From assembly GCA_005888365.1 (NCBI GenBank), contig VAWZ01000101.1, positions 13,496 through 55,860 of the forward strand: a stretch of DNA of 42,365 nucleotides. The letters are read 5' to 3'. A program made the position numbers and the translations under genes. Shown one piece after another: positions 14,097 through 22,770 of the stretch. The stretch comes from Actinomycetota bacterium (GTDB lineage: Bacteria; Actinomycetota; Thermoleophilia; Gaiellales; Gaiellaceae). Position 1 is the first letter of the stretch. The number at the start of each line of letters is the position of its first letter. The notes under the pieces are model-generated. The model worked only from the letters and a program-made list of their open reading frames with translations, was not told where the DNA came from and made no database searches.

Positions 14097-15854
14097 ATGA
14101 CACGCGGTCTCGGCATCATCGGCAACTGCTCGTACAGCGCGCTGCTCCGCAACGGGTCGGTGGAGTGGATGTGCTGGCCACGCCCTGACTCGAGCTTCGT
14201 CTTCGGCCCCTTGCTCGACGCCGAGCGCGGCGGGGTGTTCGCGGTCGAGGGTGTCGACGCGACGGACGTCAGGCAGGAGTACGTCGAGAACACGAACGTT
14301 CTCCGTACGGTGTTCGACGGGCCGAGCGGGACCTTCGAGCTCGTCGACTTTGCGCCTAGGTTCCAGCAGTACGATCGCTTTTTCAAGCCGTCCATGCTCG
14401 TCCGCATCCTGCGCCCGCTCTCGGGAGAGCCGCGCGCTCGCGTGCGCTGCAGCCCGCGCTACGACTACGGCCTCGTCGAGGCGGGCTCCTGGCGCGCCTC
14501 GAACCACATCGAGTACGCGGGCTTTCCCGCACCGGTCCGCCTCACGACCAACCTGCCCCTCACCTACGTCGAAGACGAGCGCCCGTTTCTCCTCGAGCGT
14601 GATCGGCACCTCGTCCTCACCTGGGGCCAGCCGCTCGAAGCCGGACTGGAGGAGACCGCCGAGCACTTCCTCGAGCGTACGGTCGACTACTGGCGCGGCT
14701 GGGTGAAGGGGACACGCGTCCCGCGCGACTACCAGGGCGAGGTGATTCGCTCCGCGCTCGCGCTCAAGCTTCACCAGTACGAGGACACGGGTGCCCTCCT
14801 CGCCGCGACGACGACGAGCCTGCCCGAGCACCCCGGATCCGGCCGCACCTGGGACTACCGCTACTGCTGGCTCCGCGACGCGTACTTCACTCTGAACGCG
14901 TTCGAGCGGCTCGGGCACTCGGAGGAGATGGAGCTCTTCCTCGAGTACCTCCGGAACCTGGCCGAGCGCGAGGGCGCACTCCAGCCCGCGTACCGGATCA
15001 ACGGCGGGGAACTCGCGCCCGAGACCGAGCTCGAGCACCTCGCCGGCTTCAACGGCGACGGGCCGGTTCGCGTCGGCAACCAGGCCTTCGAGCACCGGCA
15101 GAACGACGTCTACGGCGAGATGGTGCTCTCTGTCAGCCGACTCTTCCTCGATACGCGCTTCGTGGGGGAGATCCCTCCGCTGACCGCCGTCTCGATCGTG
15201 TCGAACCTACTCGACAAGATCGAGGCGAGGCTCGAGGAGCCGGACGCCGGACCGTGGGAGTTCCGCGGCCGCACGCGCCTCCACAGCTTCGCCGTGCTCA
15301 TGCACTGGGCCGGAGCCAGGCGCTCGATCGAGATCGCCGAGGCGCTCGGCGACGAGGATCTCGCCGCGCGAGCCCGCGAGCTTGCCGGGCGAGCGCACAC
15401 GCTGCTCGAGAGCCGTTGCTGGAACCACGAGATCGGAGCCCTCACGCAGGTCGTCGACGAGCCGCAGCTCGATGCCGCGAACCTGCTCGCCGTGCACCTC
15501 GGCTACCTCGACGCGGGCGATCCGCGGGCGACGTCGCACGTCGACGCGATCCGCGAGCGGCTCTCCGTAGACGGCGGCCTGTTGCGCCGCTACGACGGGA
15601 ACGACGACTTCGGCTCGATGCACGCGGCCTTCACGGTCTGCAGCTTCTGGCTCGTCGAGGCTCTAGCCATCCTCGGCCGGAAGGACGAGGCCCGCGAGCT
15701 CTTCGAGCACCTGCTCGGGCTCCACAACGGGCTCGGCCTGTATAGCGAGGACATCCTCCCGGACACGCTCGAACAAGCGGGGAACTTCCCGCAGACGTAC
15801 AGCCACGTCGGCCTCATCAACGCCGCCTTCAGGCTGTCGCGCAGCTGGGATTAG
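14097..15854 (+). CDS. GH15 glucoamylase/trehalase-like glycoside hydrolase
   Basis: About 585 aa from ATG 14097; ATG 14046/14049 are alternatives, and the track ORF from 12888 is a long spurious extension over otsAB. N-terminal beta domain (IIGNCSYSALL, WPRPDSSFVFGPLLD), then an (alpha/alpha)6 barrel with DYRYCWLRDAYFTL and NFPQTYSHVGLINAAF, the usual GH15 signatures. Actinobacterial GH15 members include trehalases, and the neighbouring otsAB makes trehalase (trehalose to two glucose) the likeliest role. Glucoamylase or dextranase activity is possible. I chose 14097 because the palindrome at 14061 would otherwise be coding. Confidence 0.85.
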   Translation: MTRGLGIIGNCSYSALLRNGSVEWMCWPRPDSSFVFGPLLDAERGGVFAVEGVDATDVRQEYVENTNVLRTVFDGPSGTFELVDFAPRFQQYDRFFKPSMLVRILRPLSGEPRARVRCSPRYDYGLVEAGSWRASNHIEYAGFPAPVRLTTNLPLTYVEDERPFLLERDRHLVLTWGQPLEAGLEETAEHFLERTVDYWRGWVKGTRVPRDYQGEVIRSALALKLHQYEDTGALLAATTTSLPEHPGSGRTWDYRYCWLRDAYFTLNAFERLGHSEEMELFLEYLRNLAEREGALQPAYRINGGELAPETELEHLAGFNGDGPVRVGNQAFEHRQNDVYGEMVLSVSRLFLDTRFVGEIPPLTAVSIVSNLLDKIEARLEEPDAGPWEFRGRTRLHSFAVLMHWAGARRSIEIAEALGDEDLAARARELAGRAHTLLESRCWNHEIGALTQVVDEPQLDAANLLAVHLGYLDAGDPRATSHVDAIRERLSVDGGLLRRYDGNDDFGSMHAAFTVCSFWLVEALAILGRKDEARELFEHLLGLHNGLGLYSEDILPDTLEQAGNFPQTYSHVGLINAAFRLSRSWD

Positions 15855-15956
15855 GCAGTCGGTACGGGCGGCCGCATTAGAGCGCGCGCTCGACTCCAGC
15901 GCGGATCCGAATACACCTCGCGGAGGGCCGGGCGGGACCATCTCGTTCTCATACTC

Positions 15957-15986
15957 ATGGCCTCGTCGACGTTCTTCTTCGCGTGA
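15957..15986 (+). other. Nine-residue ORF overlapping the EamA start
   Basis: ATG...TGA encodes MASSTFFFA and its stop overlaps the GTG of the transporter (GTGA). It could couple translation, or simply be chance; no Shine-Dalgarno sequence is obvious. Confidence 0.2.
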
Positions 15987-16975
15987 CCGCGCCGGCGCGA
16001 AAGGTATGGCTGGCGCTCGGCGTCATCTACTTCGTCTGGGGCTCGACGTATCTCGGAATCAAGATCGCCGTCGAGACGCTTCCTCCCCTGCTCACCGCTG
16101 GCACGCGCTTCCTCACGGCCGGCCTGATCCTCGTGCTCATTCTCGCGCTCAGAGGCCGCAGCCTCCGGATCAGCTCTCGGGAGCTGCTCTCGAGCGCGCT
16201 CGTCGGCCTGCTTCTCCTCACCCTCGGCGTCGGCGTCGTCCACGTTGCCGAGACGCGGATCGACTCGAGCATCGCGGCGATGATCGCGGGGACGGTTCCG
16301 CTGCAGGTAATCCTCATGCGGACTGTGACCGGAGATCGCGTCTCGCGTGCCCTTCGCCTCGGAACGGCCGTCGGCCTCGTCGGGCTCGCGCTGGTCGTCC
16401 TGCCGGGGCTCGGGTCCGGCTCGACCGCCGTCGGCCTCCTCGTCATGGTCGCGGCCTCGATCTCCTGGTCGATCGGCTCCTTCCTCTCCCCGCGACTCAC
16501 GATGCCGCGCGATCCGTTCGTCGCGAGCGCGTACGAGATGCTCGCGGGAGGCGTGTTCCTCACGGCAGCTGCCCTCGCACTCGGACAGTGGCGCGACCTC
16601 GGCGGCGGAGCCATCACGGCGGGATCCGCCGCGGCGTGGGTCTACCTCGTCGTCGCAGGCTCGCTCGTCGGCTTCACTGCCTATGCCTGGCTGCTGCGCG
16701 CCGCCCCGATCTCACTCGTCGTCACGCACCAGTACGTGAACCCCCTCGTCGCGATCGCGCTCGGAATGCTCTTCCTCAGCGAGCGGCCGAGTCCCTTCAC
16801 CCTCGCCGGAGCCGCTCTCGTGATCGGTGCGGTCTACATCGCCGTGAGGTCGGAGGCTCCGGGCGCCCCTTCAGGTAATGCTGCCCCGTCTGCGACGAGC
16901 GAAAAGCGAGCAAGCCAAGGACGCAGGAAGCCCCAATACCTGAACGGTATTGGGGCGACCGAGGACGCAGGCTAG
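15983..16975 (+). CDS. EamA/DMT-family transporter, C terminus extended by a palindromic element
   Basis: 330 aa, GTG start. Ten hydrophobic segments in two EamA repeats (WGSTYLGIKIAVETLPP near the N terminus, a second repeat from about residue 155), typical of drug/metabolite efflux transporters of unknown substrate. The family-like sequence ends near residue 293 (YIAVRSEA). The last about 37 residues, hydrophilic and unusual, are encoded by the 164-bp palindromic element at 16863-17026. The element therefore probably inserted at the gene end and supplied a new stop. Confidence 0.85.
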   Translation: MTAPARKVWLALGVIYFVWGSTYLGIKIAVETLPPLLTAGTRFLTAGLILVLILALRGRSLRISSRELLSSALVGLLLLTLGVGVVHVAETRIDSSIAAMIAGTVPLQVILMRTVTGDRVSRALRLGTAVGLVGLALVVLPGLGSGSTAVGLLVMVAASISWSIGSFLSPRLTMPRDPFVASAYEMLAGGVFLTAAALALGQWRDLGGGAITAGSAAAWVYLVVAGSLVGFTAYAWLLRAAPISLVVTHQYVNPLVAIALGMLFLSERPSPFTLAGAALVIGAVYIAVRSEAPGAPSGNAAPSATSEKRASQGRRKPQYLNGIGATEDAG

Positions 16976-17026
16976 CGACGCTTTGCAGCCGTCGCAGACG
17001 ATCGACGGTATTGCCTGAAGGGGCGC
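16863..17026. repeat. 164-bp imperfect palindromic element
   Basis: Outer arms GCGCCCCTTCAGG and its exact complement (13 bp), internal arms GTCTGCGACG/CGTCGCAGAC (10 bp), and a central hairpin GCCCCAATACC-TGAAC-GGTATTGGGGC (11 bp) share one centre near 16943. It sits between convergent genes. It encodes the end of the transporter, and its right edge touches the stop codon of the cystathionine beta-synthase gene. No ORF or transposase inside; it resembles a MITE or bidirectional terminator. Confidence 0.75.
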
Positions 17027-18438
17027 TAGGGCTCGAGCTGCGAGCGCCTTGCGGCGAGAAACTCGAGCAGATCCGACCGTGTCAGGATCCCCGTCGGCCG
17101 ACCTCGGCTAGCGACGACGACCGCCCCGCTCGGGCCCGAGAGCCCCTCGTAGACGTCGTCGAGCGAGGCGTCAGCGTCCACCGCAGGGAGCGGCGGCTGC
17201 ATGGCGACGGCGACGTCTTCGTTGAGCGCGTCCGGGTTGCGGAAGACGCGGTCGAGCAGGGCGCGTTCCTGCAGCGAGCCGACGACGTCCGCGAGCGAGT
17301 CGGCCTCGTCGTTGCGCACGACGGGGATCTGCGAGATCCCGTACTGCTGCATCGCCTCGATCGCGGCTCCGACCTTCTCGTGAGAACCGACCGTCACGAG
17401 ATCCGGAACGTCGTGGCCGACCCGGCGGAAACGCAGGACCTCCTCGACTGCCGGTGCCGGTGTCGTCCGCTCGAGAAATCCGTACTGGATCATCCAGTTG
17501 TCGTCGTAGAACTTCGAGAGGTAGGAGCGCCCGCTGTCCGGGAAGAGCATCAGCACTCGGGCCTCGGGCCCAAGCGTCTTCGCGACCTGGATCCCCGCCC
17601 ACGCAGTCGATCCGGTCGAGCCGCCGACGAGGAGCCCCTCCTCCCTGGCGAGCCGGCGAGCGACGAGGAACGAGTCGCGGTCGGAGACGCGCACCCACTC
17701 GTCGACCATCTGTGGGTCGAGCGTCTCCGGCCAGTGCTCCTTGCCGATCCCCTCGACCAGGTACGGCCCCAGCGGGTGTTCCTCGTCGGCGGTGAAGACA
17801 GAGCCCTCGGGATCGACCCCCACGATCCGCACCGCGGGCTTTCGCTCCTTGAAGTAGCGGCCGATGCCGGTGACCGTCCCTCCGGTCCCGACCGAGACGA
17901 CGATCGCGTCGACCTCACCACCGTCCGTCTGCTCCCAGATCTCCGGCGCAGTCGTCTCGTAGTGAGCCTCCGGGTTCGCGGGATTCGAGTACTGGTCGGG
18001 CTTGAACCCGCCTGGGATCTCTTCGGCGAGCCGGTCGGAGACCGAGTAGTAGCTCTCGGGCGAGCTCGGCTCGACGGCGGTCGGGGTGATCACGACCTGG
18101 GACCCATACGCGCGGAGCATCGAGATCTTCTCCTGGCTCATCTTGTCCGGCATGACGAAGATGCTGCGATAGCCACGAAGCGCGGCGGCGATTGCGAGGC
18201 CGACACCGGTGTTGCCCGACGTGGGCTCGACGATCGTGCCGCCCGGACGCAGCTTTCCCTCCCGCTCCGCGGCCTCGATCATCGCGAGCCCGATCCGGTC
18301 CTTCACAGAACCCCCGGGGTTCAGGTACTCGAGCTTCGCGAGCAGCTCACCCGGGACGCTTCGGCTCAGGCGCTCGAGCCGGACGATCGGAGTCGAGCCG
18401 ACGAGCTCGAGAACGGTCGGGTACTCGCGCCTGCCCAC
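17026..18438 (-). CDS. cbs: Cystathionine beta-synthase with paired CBS domains
   Basis: 470 aa. About residues 1-320 are the PLP fold: GGSVKDR (Schiff-base Lys), PTSGNTGVGLAIAA, GTGGTVTGIGRY (phosphate loop) and GGSTGS. About 335-470 are two CBS domains (VGAAIEAMQQYGISQIPVV; later GRPTGILTRSDLLEFL). It condenses serine and homocysteine to cystathionine in transsulfuration. An O-acetylserine-using variant cannot be excluded. GTG start; TAGTCT lies 9 nt upstream, a possible near-leaderless promoter. The stop codon abuts the palindromic element. Confidence 0.9.
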   Translation of the reverse strand: MGRREYPTVLELVGSTPIVRLERLSRSVPGELLAKLEYLNPGGSVKDRIGLAMIEAAEREGKLRPGGTIVEPTSGNTGVGLAIAAALRGYRSIFVMPDKMSQEKISMLRAYGSQVVITPTAVEPSSPESYYSVSDRLAEEIPGGFKPDQYSNPANPEAHYETTAPEIWEQTDGGEVDAIVVSVGTGGTVTGIGRYFKERKPAVRIVGVDPEGSVFTADEEHPLGPYLVEGIGKEHWPETLDPQMVDEWVRVSDRDSFLVARRLAREEGLLVGGSTGSTAWAGIQVAKTLGPEARVLMLFPDSGRSYLSKFYDDNWMIQYGFLERTTPAPAVEEVLRFRRVGHDVPDLVTVGSHEKVGAAIEAMQQYGISQIPVVRNDEADSLADVVGSLQERALLDRVFRNPDALNEDVAVAMQPPLPAVDADASLDDVYEGLSGPSGAVVVASRGRPTGILTRSDLLEFLAARRSQLEP

Positions 18439-18508
18439 GACGCGCGAAGACTACTTCGGTCCCGGACCCTGTATTCCCCGCGCGCCGGAAGCGCTTCGCC
18501 AAGTCCTC

Positions 18509-18697
18509 CTAGGACGAGGTGTGCGGTCGCCACGAGGAGCGGCGATGCTCTCCGAGCTCGAGGAGCTCGAACAGGAAGAGAAATGCTCCCGAGGAGATCG
18601 GGCGTCGGCGTCCCAGGCTCACGCTCGACCGAGGCGTCCGTGTCCGGGGCTTGGTCTGGGTCCGCATAATGCGAGGCTTCTCGACGTAGGGTCGCAC
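18509..18697 (-). CDS. Small basic ORF with strong ribosome binding site
   Basis: 62 aa in the 328-bp gap between purH and cystathionine beta-synthase. GTG at 18697 is preceded by GAAAGGAGGGCCT, one of the best Shine-Dalgarno sequences in the window. The peptide is Arg/Ser/Thr-rich at first, then has a short hydrophobic FLFLFELLEL segment. No family recognised. The initiation signal is the main argument for it; base composition at codon position 3 is not decisive. It could be a real small protein or a leader peptide. Confidence 0.4.
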   Translation of the reverse strand: MRPYVEKPRIMRTQTKPRTRTPRSSVSLGRRRPISSGAFLFLFELLELGEHRRSSWRPHTSS

Positions 18698-18765
18698 AGG
18701 CCCTCCTTTCGCCTCTTGGTGCGATGTACCCGGCGGGCTGGTGACCTCAAACCTGCTGCGAGCTT

Positions 18766-20301
18766 CTAGTGCCTGAAGTGCCGACGGTGGGTGAAGACCA
18801 TCGCGCCCCCGGCTCGCGCCACCGTCTCGATCACCTCGCCGTCCCGCCTCGACCCGCCTGGCTGGATCAAGGCCCGGACGCCGGCCTCGAGAGCCACCCC
18901 TGGCCCGTCGGGGAACGGGAAGAAGGCGTCCGAGGCGAGCACGGCTCCTTCGAGGTCGTGCCCGAGCTCGCGCGCCTTGTCGACTGCGATCCGGACGGCG
19001 TCGACACGGCTCATCTGGCCGGCCCCGATCCCGACCGTCTGCAGTCCCTTCGCGAGGACGATCGCGTTCGAGGTGACGTGCTTCACGACGCGCCACGCGA
19101 ACAGGAGGTCGTCCCAGATCGAGTCGTCGAGCTCGCCGCACGTGACCTCCATCTCCTCCCGCACCTGCTCCTCGCGGTCCGGATCCTGGACGAGCAGGCC
19201 GCCGAGCACGTGGCGGAGGTCCCAGCGCTCGGCGCTCGAGCGGCGTCGTTCCAGGTCGTTGAGGATCCGGATCGAGGTCTTCGAGGCGAGCGCCTCCATC
19301 GCCTGCTCGTCGTACCCCGGCGCGTACAGCACCTCGACGAACTGGCTCGCGATCGCCTCTCCCAACGCAGCCGAGACGGCGCGGTTGAGGACGACGACCC
19401 CTCCATACGCGGAGACGGGATCCGCCGCGAGCGCCTTCGAATACGCCTCCTCGATGGTCGCGGCCACCGCGACTCCGCACGGATTCGCGTGCTTGACGAT
19501 GACGCACCCGGGATCCTCGAGCTCGGACAGCAGGACACGGGCCGCGGACAGGTCGTTCAGGTTGTTGAACGAGAGCGGCCGGCCGCGGACGAGCTCTACG
19601 CGCGAAAGAAGGTGCGAGCGCGCGCCACGAAGCACGTAGTAGGCACCGCGCTGATGAGGGTTCTCGCCGTAGGCCAACTCGGTCGACTTGTCGAACGCAA
19701 GGGAGATCGTGTCGGGGAACGGCTCCTCCTTCTGGAACCAGGAGACGATCGCAGAGTCGTAGGCCGCCGTGGTCGCGAAGGCGATGCCTGCGAGGCGACG
19801 GCGCGTCTCGAAGGAGGTCTCGCCTCCGTTCACCCGCAGCTCGGAGAGGACGAGCTCGTAGTCCTTGGGCCGGCAGACCGGGGTCACCGACGCGTGGTTC
19901 TTCGCCGCCCCACGAAGCAGCGACGGCCCGCCGATGTCGATCATCTCGATCACGTCCTCGTCCTCGACCTCGAGACGGCCGACGACCTGCTCGAACGGGT
20001 AGAGGCTGACGCAGACGAGGTCGAAGGGCTCGATCGCGTGCTCGGCGAGCTGCGCGCGGTCGGACTCGAGCGCAGGCCGAGCGAGGATTCCCGCATGGAT
20101 CCGCGGGTGCAGCGTCTTGACGCGACCTTCGAGTAGCTCCGGGAACTCGGTCACGTCCTCGACCCGTGTGACCCGGAGACCCGCGTCCTCGAGGTAGGTC
20201 GCGGTCCCTCCGCTCGCGACGAGCTCGAAGCCCAGCTCGCCGAGGCCGCGAGCAAAGCCGGTCAGCCCGGTCTTCTCGTACGCCGAGATCAGCGCTCGCA
20301 C
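18766..20301 (-). CDS. purH: Bifunctional AICAR transformylase/IMP cyclohydrolase
   Basis: 511 aa, normal length. N-terminal MGS-like cyclohydrolase (LVASGGTATYLEDAG, VKTLHPRIHAG, IDIGGPS), then the AICARFT domain (GENPHQRGAYY, LNDLSAARVLL, KHANPCGVA, FFPFPDG). It performs the last two steps to IMP using 10-formyl-THF. GTG start overlaps the end of purN by 13 nt; last gene of the purM-purN-purH set. Confidence 0.96.
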   Translation of the reverse strand: MRALISAYEKTGLTGFARGLGELGFELVASGGTATYLEDAGLRVTRVEDVTEFPELLEGRVKTLHPRIHAGILARPALESDRAQLAEHAIEPFDLVCVSLYPFEQVVGRLEVEDEDVIEMIDIGGPSLLRGAAKNHASVTPVCRPKDYELVLSELRVNGGETSFETRRRLAGIAFATTAAYDSAIVSWFQKEEPFPDTISLAFDKSTELAYGENPHQRGAYYVLRGARSHLLSRVELVRGRPLSFNNLNDLSAARVLLSELEDPGCVIVKHANPCGVAVAATIEEAYSKALAADPVSAYGGVVVLNRAVSAALGEAIASQFVEVLYAPGYDEQAMEALASKTSIRILNDLERRRSSAERWDLRHVLGGLLVQDPDREEQVREEMEVTCGELDDSIWDDLLFAWRVVKHVTSNAIVLAKGLQTVGIGAGQMSRVDAVRIAVDKARELGHDLEGAVLASDAFFPFPDGPGVALEAGVRALIQPGGSRRDGEVIETVARAGGAMVFTHRRHFRH

Positions 20302-20915
20302 AGCTCTCGTACGACCCTCGGCAGGAGGCGGTGCTCGGCTGCGTGCACCCGCTCCCGCAGCGAGTCGACCGTGTCCTCGGGCAAGACGGGAACCGGCTCG
20401 CTCGCGAGCACCGGGCCCGTGTCGACGCCCTCGTCGACGACGTGCACGGTCGCTGCAGCCTCCTTCGCACCGGCTGTCAGCAGGTCCTCGAGCGGGTGCG
20501 CCCCGGGGAAGTCCGGCAGCGGCGCCGGGTGTACGTTGACGACCCTCCCCGGGAAGCGGCCGAGGAACGCCGGATCGAGCAGGTGCATGTACCCGGCGCA
20601 GACGACGAGCTCGACGCCCTGGCCGGCGAGCCAGTCGGCCATCGCCTCGTCTCGCTCGCGCCGATGTTCGAACGAGGCGAGCTCGAACACCGCGGTCGGC
20701 ACTCCAGCCGTTCCGGCCCGCTCGAGAGCACGCACCCCCGGCTTGTTGGACGCGACGGCGACCACCGGGAGACGAGCGTCGAGCAGAGCCTGCAGGTTCG
20801 TTCCTTCCCCCGACACGAGCGCGCCGATCCCGCGAAGGTGGTCGCCTCGGCTACCGCGCGGCATAGCCGGGCTCCGTACGAGGCTGACGTCGCTCGCGGC
20901 ACCGTGGGAGGTCAC
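20289..20915 (-). CDS. purN: Phosphoribosylglycinamide formyltransferase
   Basis: 208 aa from GTG 20915, chosen because it overlaps the purM stop (GTGA) behind GGGAGG. ATG 20864 also has GGAG and would remove 17 residues. Core: VSGEGTNLQALLDA, CAGYMHLLDPAFL, then NVHPAPLPDFPGAHPLED with the catalytic Asn/His region, and DEGVDTGPVL with Asp. Transfers formyl from 10-formyl-THF to GAR. The N terminus before GIGALVSG is unusually long. Confidence 0.93.
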   Translation of the reverse strand: MTSHGAASDVSLVRSPAMPRGSRGDHLRGIGALVSGEGTNLQALLDARLPVVAVASNKPGVRALERAGTAGVPTAVFELASFEHRRERDEAMADWLAGQGVELVVCAGYMHLLDPAFLGRFPGRVVNVHPAPLPDFPGAHPLEDLLTAGAKEAAATVHVVDEGVDTGPVLASEPVPVLPEDTVDSLRERVHAAEHRLLPRVVRELCER

Positions 20916-21814
20916 GCACGCGCGATCCTCCCGATGACGAGGTCTTCGCCCGGGTCGTCGAGAACGGCGCAGAAGCCGATTCCGAGGTTGAAGACGTCCC
21001 TTAGCTCGTCCTCTGCAACGTGTCGCGCGAGCCAGTCGAAGACCGGCGGCCGCTCCCATGCGCCCCAGTCGATTGCGACGCGCAGGCCGGAGGGAAGAAC
21101 CCGCGCGAGATTTCCCTCGATCCCGCCTCCGGTCACGTGTGCAAACGCGCGCGCCCGCTCGCGGAGCCGCTTCACCTGCGAGAGGTAGCAGCGCGTCGGT
21201 GCGAGCAGGTCGTCGCCCTCGTAGTCCTCGTCCTCGAGCACGCGCCGTACGAGCGAGAATCCGTTCGCGTGCACGCCCGCGGAGGGGAAGCCGACCACGA
21301 CGTCTCCATTCGTCACGCTCGACCCGTCGAGCAGGCGGTCACGGTCGACGACACCGACGCACGTGCCGGCAAAGTCGAGCTCGTCCGCCTTGTAGATCCC
21401 GGGCAGCTCCGCGGTCTCGCCTCCGACGAGCGCGACCCCCGCTTCGCGGCAGACCTCGGCTGCGCCCTCGACGAGCTCGGCCACCTGCTCGAGCTCGATC
21501 CGGTTGGCAGCGACGTAGTCGAGGAGAACGAGTGGGTCGGCGCCGGTCGTGATGACGTCGTTGATGCAGTGTGCGGCGAGATCGGCGCCACACGCGCGAA
21601 GCCGCCCTCGCGCGCGGGCGAGGATCAGCTTCGTCCCGACCGAGTCCGTGGACGCGGCGAGAAGCCGCCGCTCGTCCAGCGGATGCAGCCCGGCAAACCC
21701 TCCGAACGCGCTCGCGCCGGTCGATTCGACGGCCGCGCGAAGCCGCTCGACCACAGCCGCCCCGGTCGCGAGCGAGACGCCCGCATCCGAGTACGTGGCG
21801 CGGCCGGTCATCAC
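20912..21814 (-). CDS. purM: Phosphoribosylformylglycinamidine cyclo-ligase (AIR synthetase)
   Basis: 300 aa, somewhat shorter than the usual about 340, mainly at the C terminus. YSDAGVSLATGA, the ATP-binding STDSVGTKLILA, HCINDVITTGADPL, LVGGETAELPG and HVTGGGIEGNLARVLP are all present. Closes FGAM to AIR. GTG start 6 nt after TAGACT, suggesting a leaderless mRNA. Its promoter is squeezed into 36 bp shared with divergent ctaG. Confidence 0.95.
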   Translation of the reverse strand: MMTGRATYSDAGVSLATGAAVVERLRAAVESTGASAFGGFAGLHPLDERRLLAASTDSVGTKLILARARGRLRACGADLAAHCINDVITTGADPLVLLDYVAANRIELEQVAELVEGAAEVCREAGVALVGGETAELPGIYKADELDFAGTCVGVVDRDRLLDGSSVTNGDVVVGFPSAGVHANGFSLVRRVLEDEDYEGDDLLAPTRCYLSQVKRLRERARAFAHVTGGGIEGNLARVLPSGLRVAIDWGAWERPPVFDWLARHVAEDELRDVFNLGIGFCAVLDDPGEDLVIGRIARA

Positions 21815-21820
21815 GGACCG

Positions 21821-21826
21821 AGTCTA
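21821..21826 (-). promoter_or_regulatory. -10 box TAGACT, leaderless purM
   Basis: TAGACT ends 6 nt before the GTG at 21814. Confidence 0.5.
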
Positions 21827-21838
21827 CGGGTCCGGGCT

Positions 21839-21844
21839 TACAGT
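21839..21844 (+). promoter_or_regulatory. -10 box TACAGT, leaderless ctaG
   Basis: TACAGT ends 6 nt before the GTG at 21851. It is back-to-back with the purM box, 12 bp apart, so the two promoters must compete for polymerase. Confidence 0.48.
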
Positions 21845-21850
21845 GACATC

Positions 21851-22717
21851 GTGCTCGCCCTCTCGCTCCTCACGAGCTGGTCGTTCGAGCCGCTCCAGCT
21901 CGCGCCGATCGCGGTGCTCGCAGTCGCTTACGGCCTGCGGGCGCGGACGCTCGCTCGCCGGGGACAGCCCGTTCCGGGATGGCGCAGCGGGCTCTTCGGT
22001 CTCGGCGTCGGCCTGCTCGTCATTGCAGTCGCGTCTCCGATCGCGGAGATCGGCGAAAAGGAGCTCTTCTCGTTCCACATGGCGCAGCACCTTCTGATCG
22101 GCGACCTCGCACCACTGTGCCTCCTCGCAGGACTAACGGGCCCGCTCCTGCGTCCGGTGCTCGCACTGCCGGCCGTCTACCGGTTGCGCGTGCTGGCCAA
22201 TCCATTCGTCGCCCTCCCGCTGTGGGGAGCGAACCTGACGTTTTGGCACCTGCCGGTCTTCTTCGACGCGGCGGTGAGCTCGAGCGCCGTGCACGCGCTC
22301 GAGCACGTCGCGTTCTTCGCAGGCGGAATCGTCCTCTGGCTCCCGGTCGTGGAGACGCTCCCGGCGCCGGAGTGGTTCGGCAGCGGAGCCAAGCTCGGGT
22401 ACATCGTCGCCGTCCGGCTCTTCGCGACGGTACTCGGCAACGTTTTCATCTGGGGCGGCGCGCCGTTCTACGGCGTTTACGACACGGGGGCCCACTACCT
22501 CGGGCTTTCCCCGCAGGGAGACCAGAGCCTGGCCGGCTCGCTGATGATGCTCGAGGGGTCCGTCGTCACCATCGTCGCCATCGCCTGGCTCTTCCTGCGC
22601 ATGGCGCAGGAGGGCGAGGTGCGCCAGCAGCTGATCGAGCGCGGGCTCGACCCGCGCGTCGTGCGACGGGCGGTTCGTTACCGCCGGTGGCACGAGCTCG
22701 AAGGCAGCGCTCGCTGA
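21851..22717 (+). CDS. ctaG: CtaG-like cytochrome c oxidase assembly protein
   Basis: 288 aa from GTG 21851; the track ORF from 21020 is a spurious extension over purM. Seven or so transmembrane helices, with conserved FHMAQHLLIGDLAPL, FWHLPVFFDAA and HALEHVAFFAGG, characteristic of the caa3_CtaG family. Family members aid copper-site assembly or maturation of cytochrome oxidase in Bacillus. No oxidase genes are in the window. A short charged C-terminal tail is cytoplasmic. Confidence 0.88.
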   Translation: MLALSLLTSWSFEPLQLAPIAVLAVAYGLRARTLARRGQPVPGWRSGLFGLGVGLLVIAVASPIAEIGEKELFSFHMAQHLLIGDLAPLCLLAGLTGPLLRPVLALPAVYRLRVLANPFVALPLWGANLTFWHLPVFFDAAVSSSAVHALEHVAFFAGGIVLWLPVVETLPAPEWFGSGAKLGYIVAVRLFATVLGNVFIWGGAPFYGVYDTGAHYLGLSPQGDQSLAGSLMMLEGSVVTIVAIAWLFLRMAQEGEVRQQLIERGLDPRVVRRAVRYRRWHELEGSAR

Positions 22718-22756
22718 GCGCCGGGCAACCTGCGGCGGCATACGGGCGGCGAGCGG

Positions 22757-22762
22757 TAGCGT
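22757..22762 (+). promoter_or_regulatory. -10 box TAGCGT of the aldo/keto reductase gene
   Basis: TAGCGT ends 8 nt before the ATG at 22771; a GAGG within the gap could also act as a Shine-Dalgarno sequence. Confidence 0.35.
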
Positions 22763-22770
22763 GAGGCGCG

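Noticed and set aside
18455-18480. GGGAAT upstream of cystathionine beta-synthase as a SigB -10
   Set aside because: No matching -35 half; the nearer TAGTCT is a better candidate.
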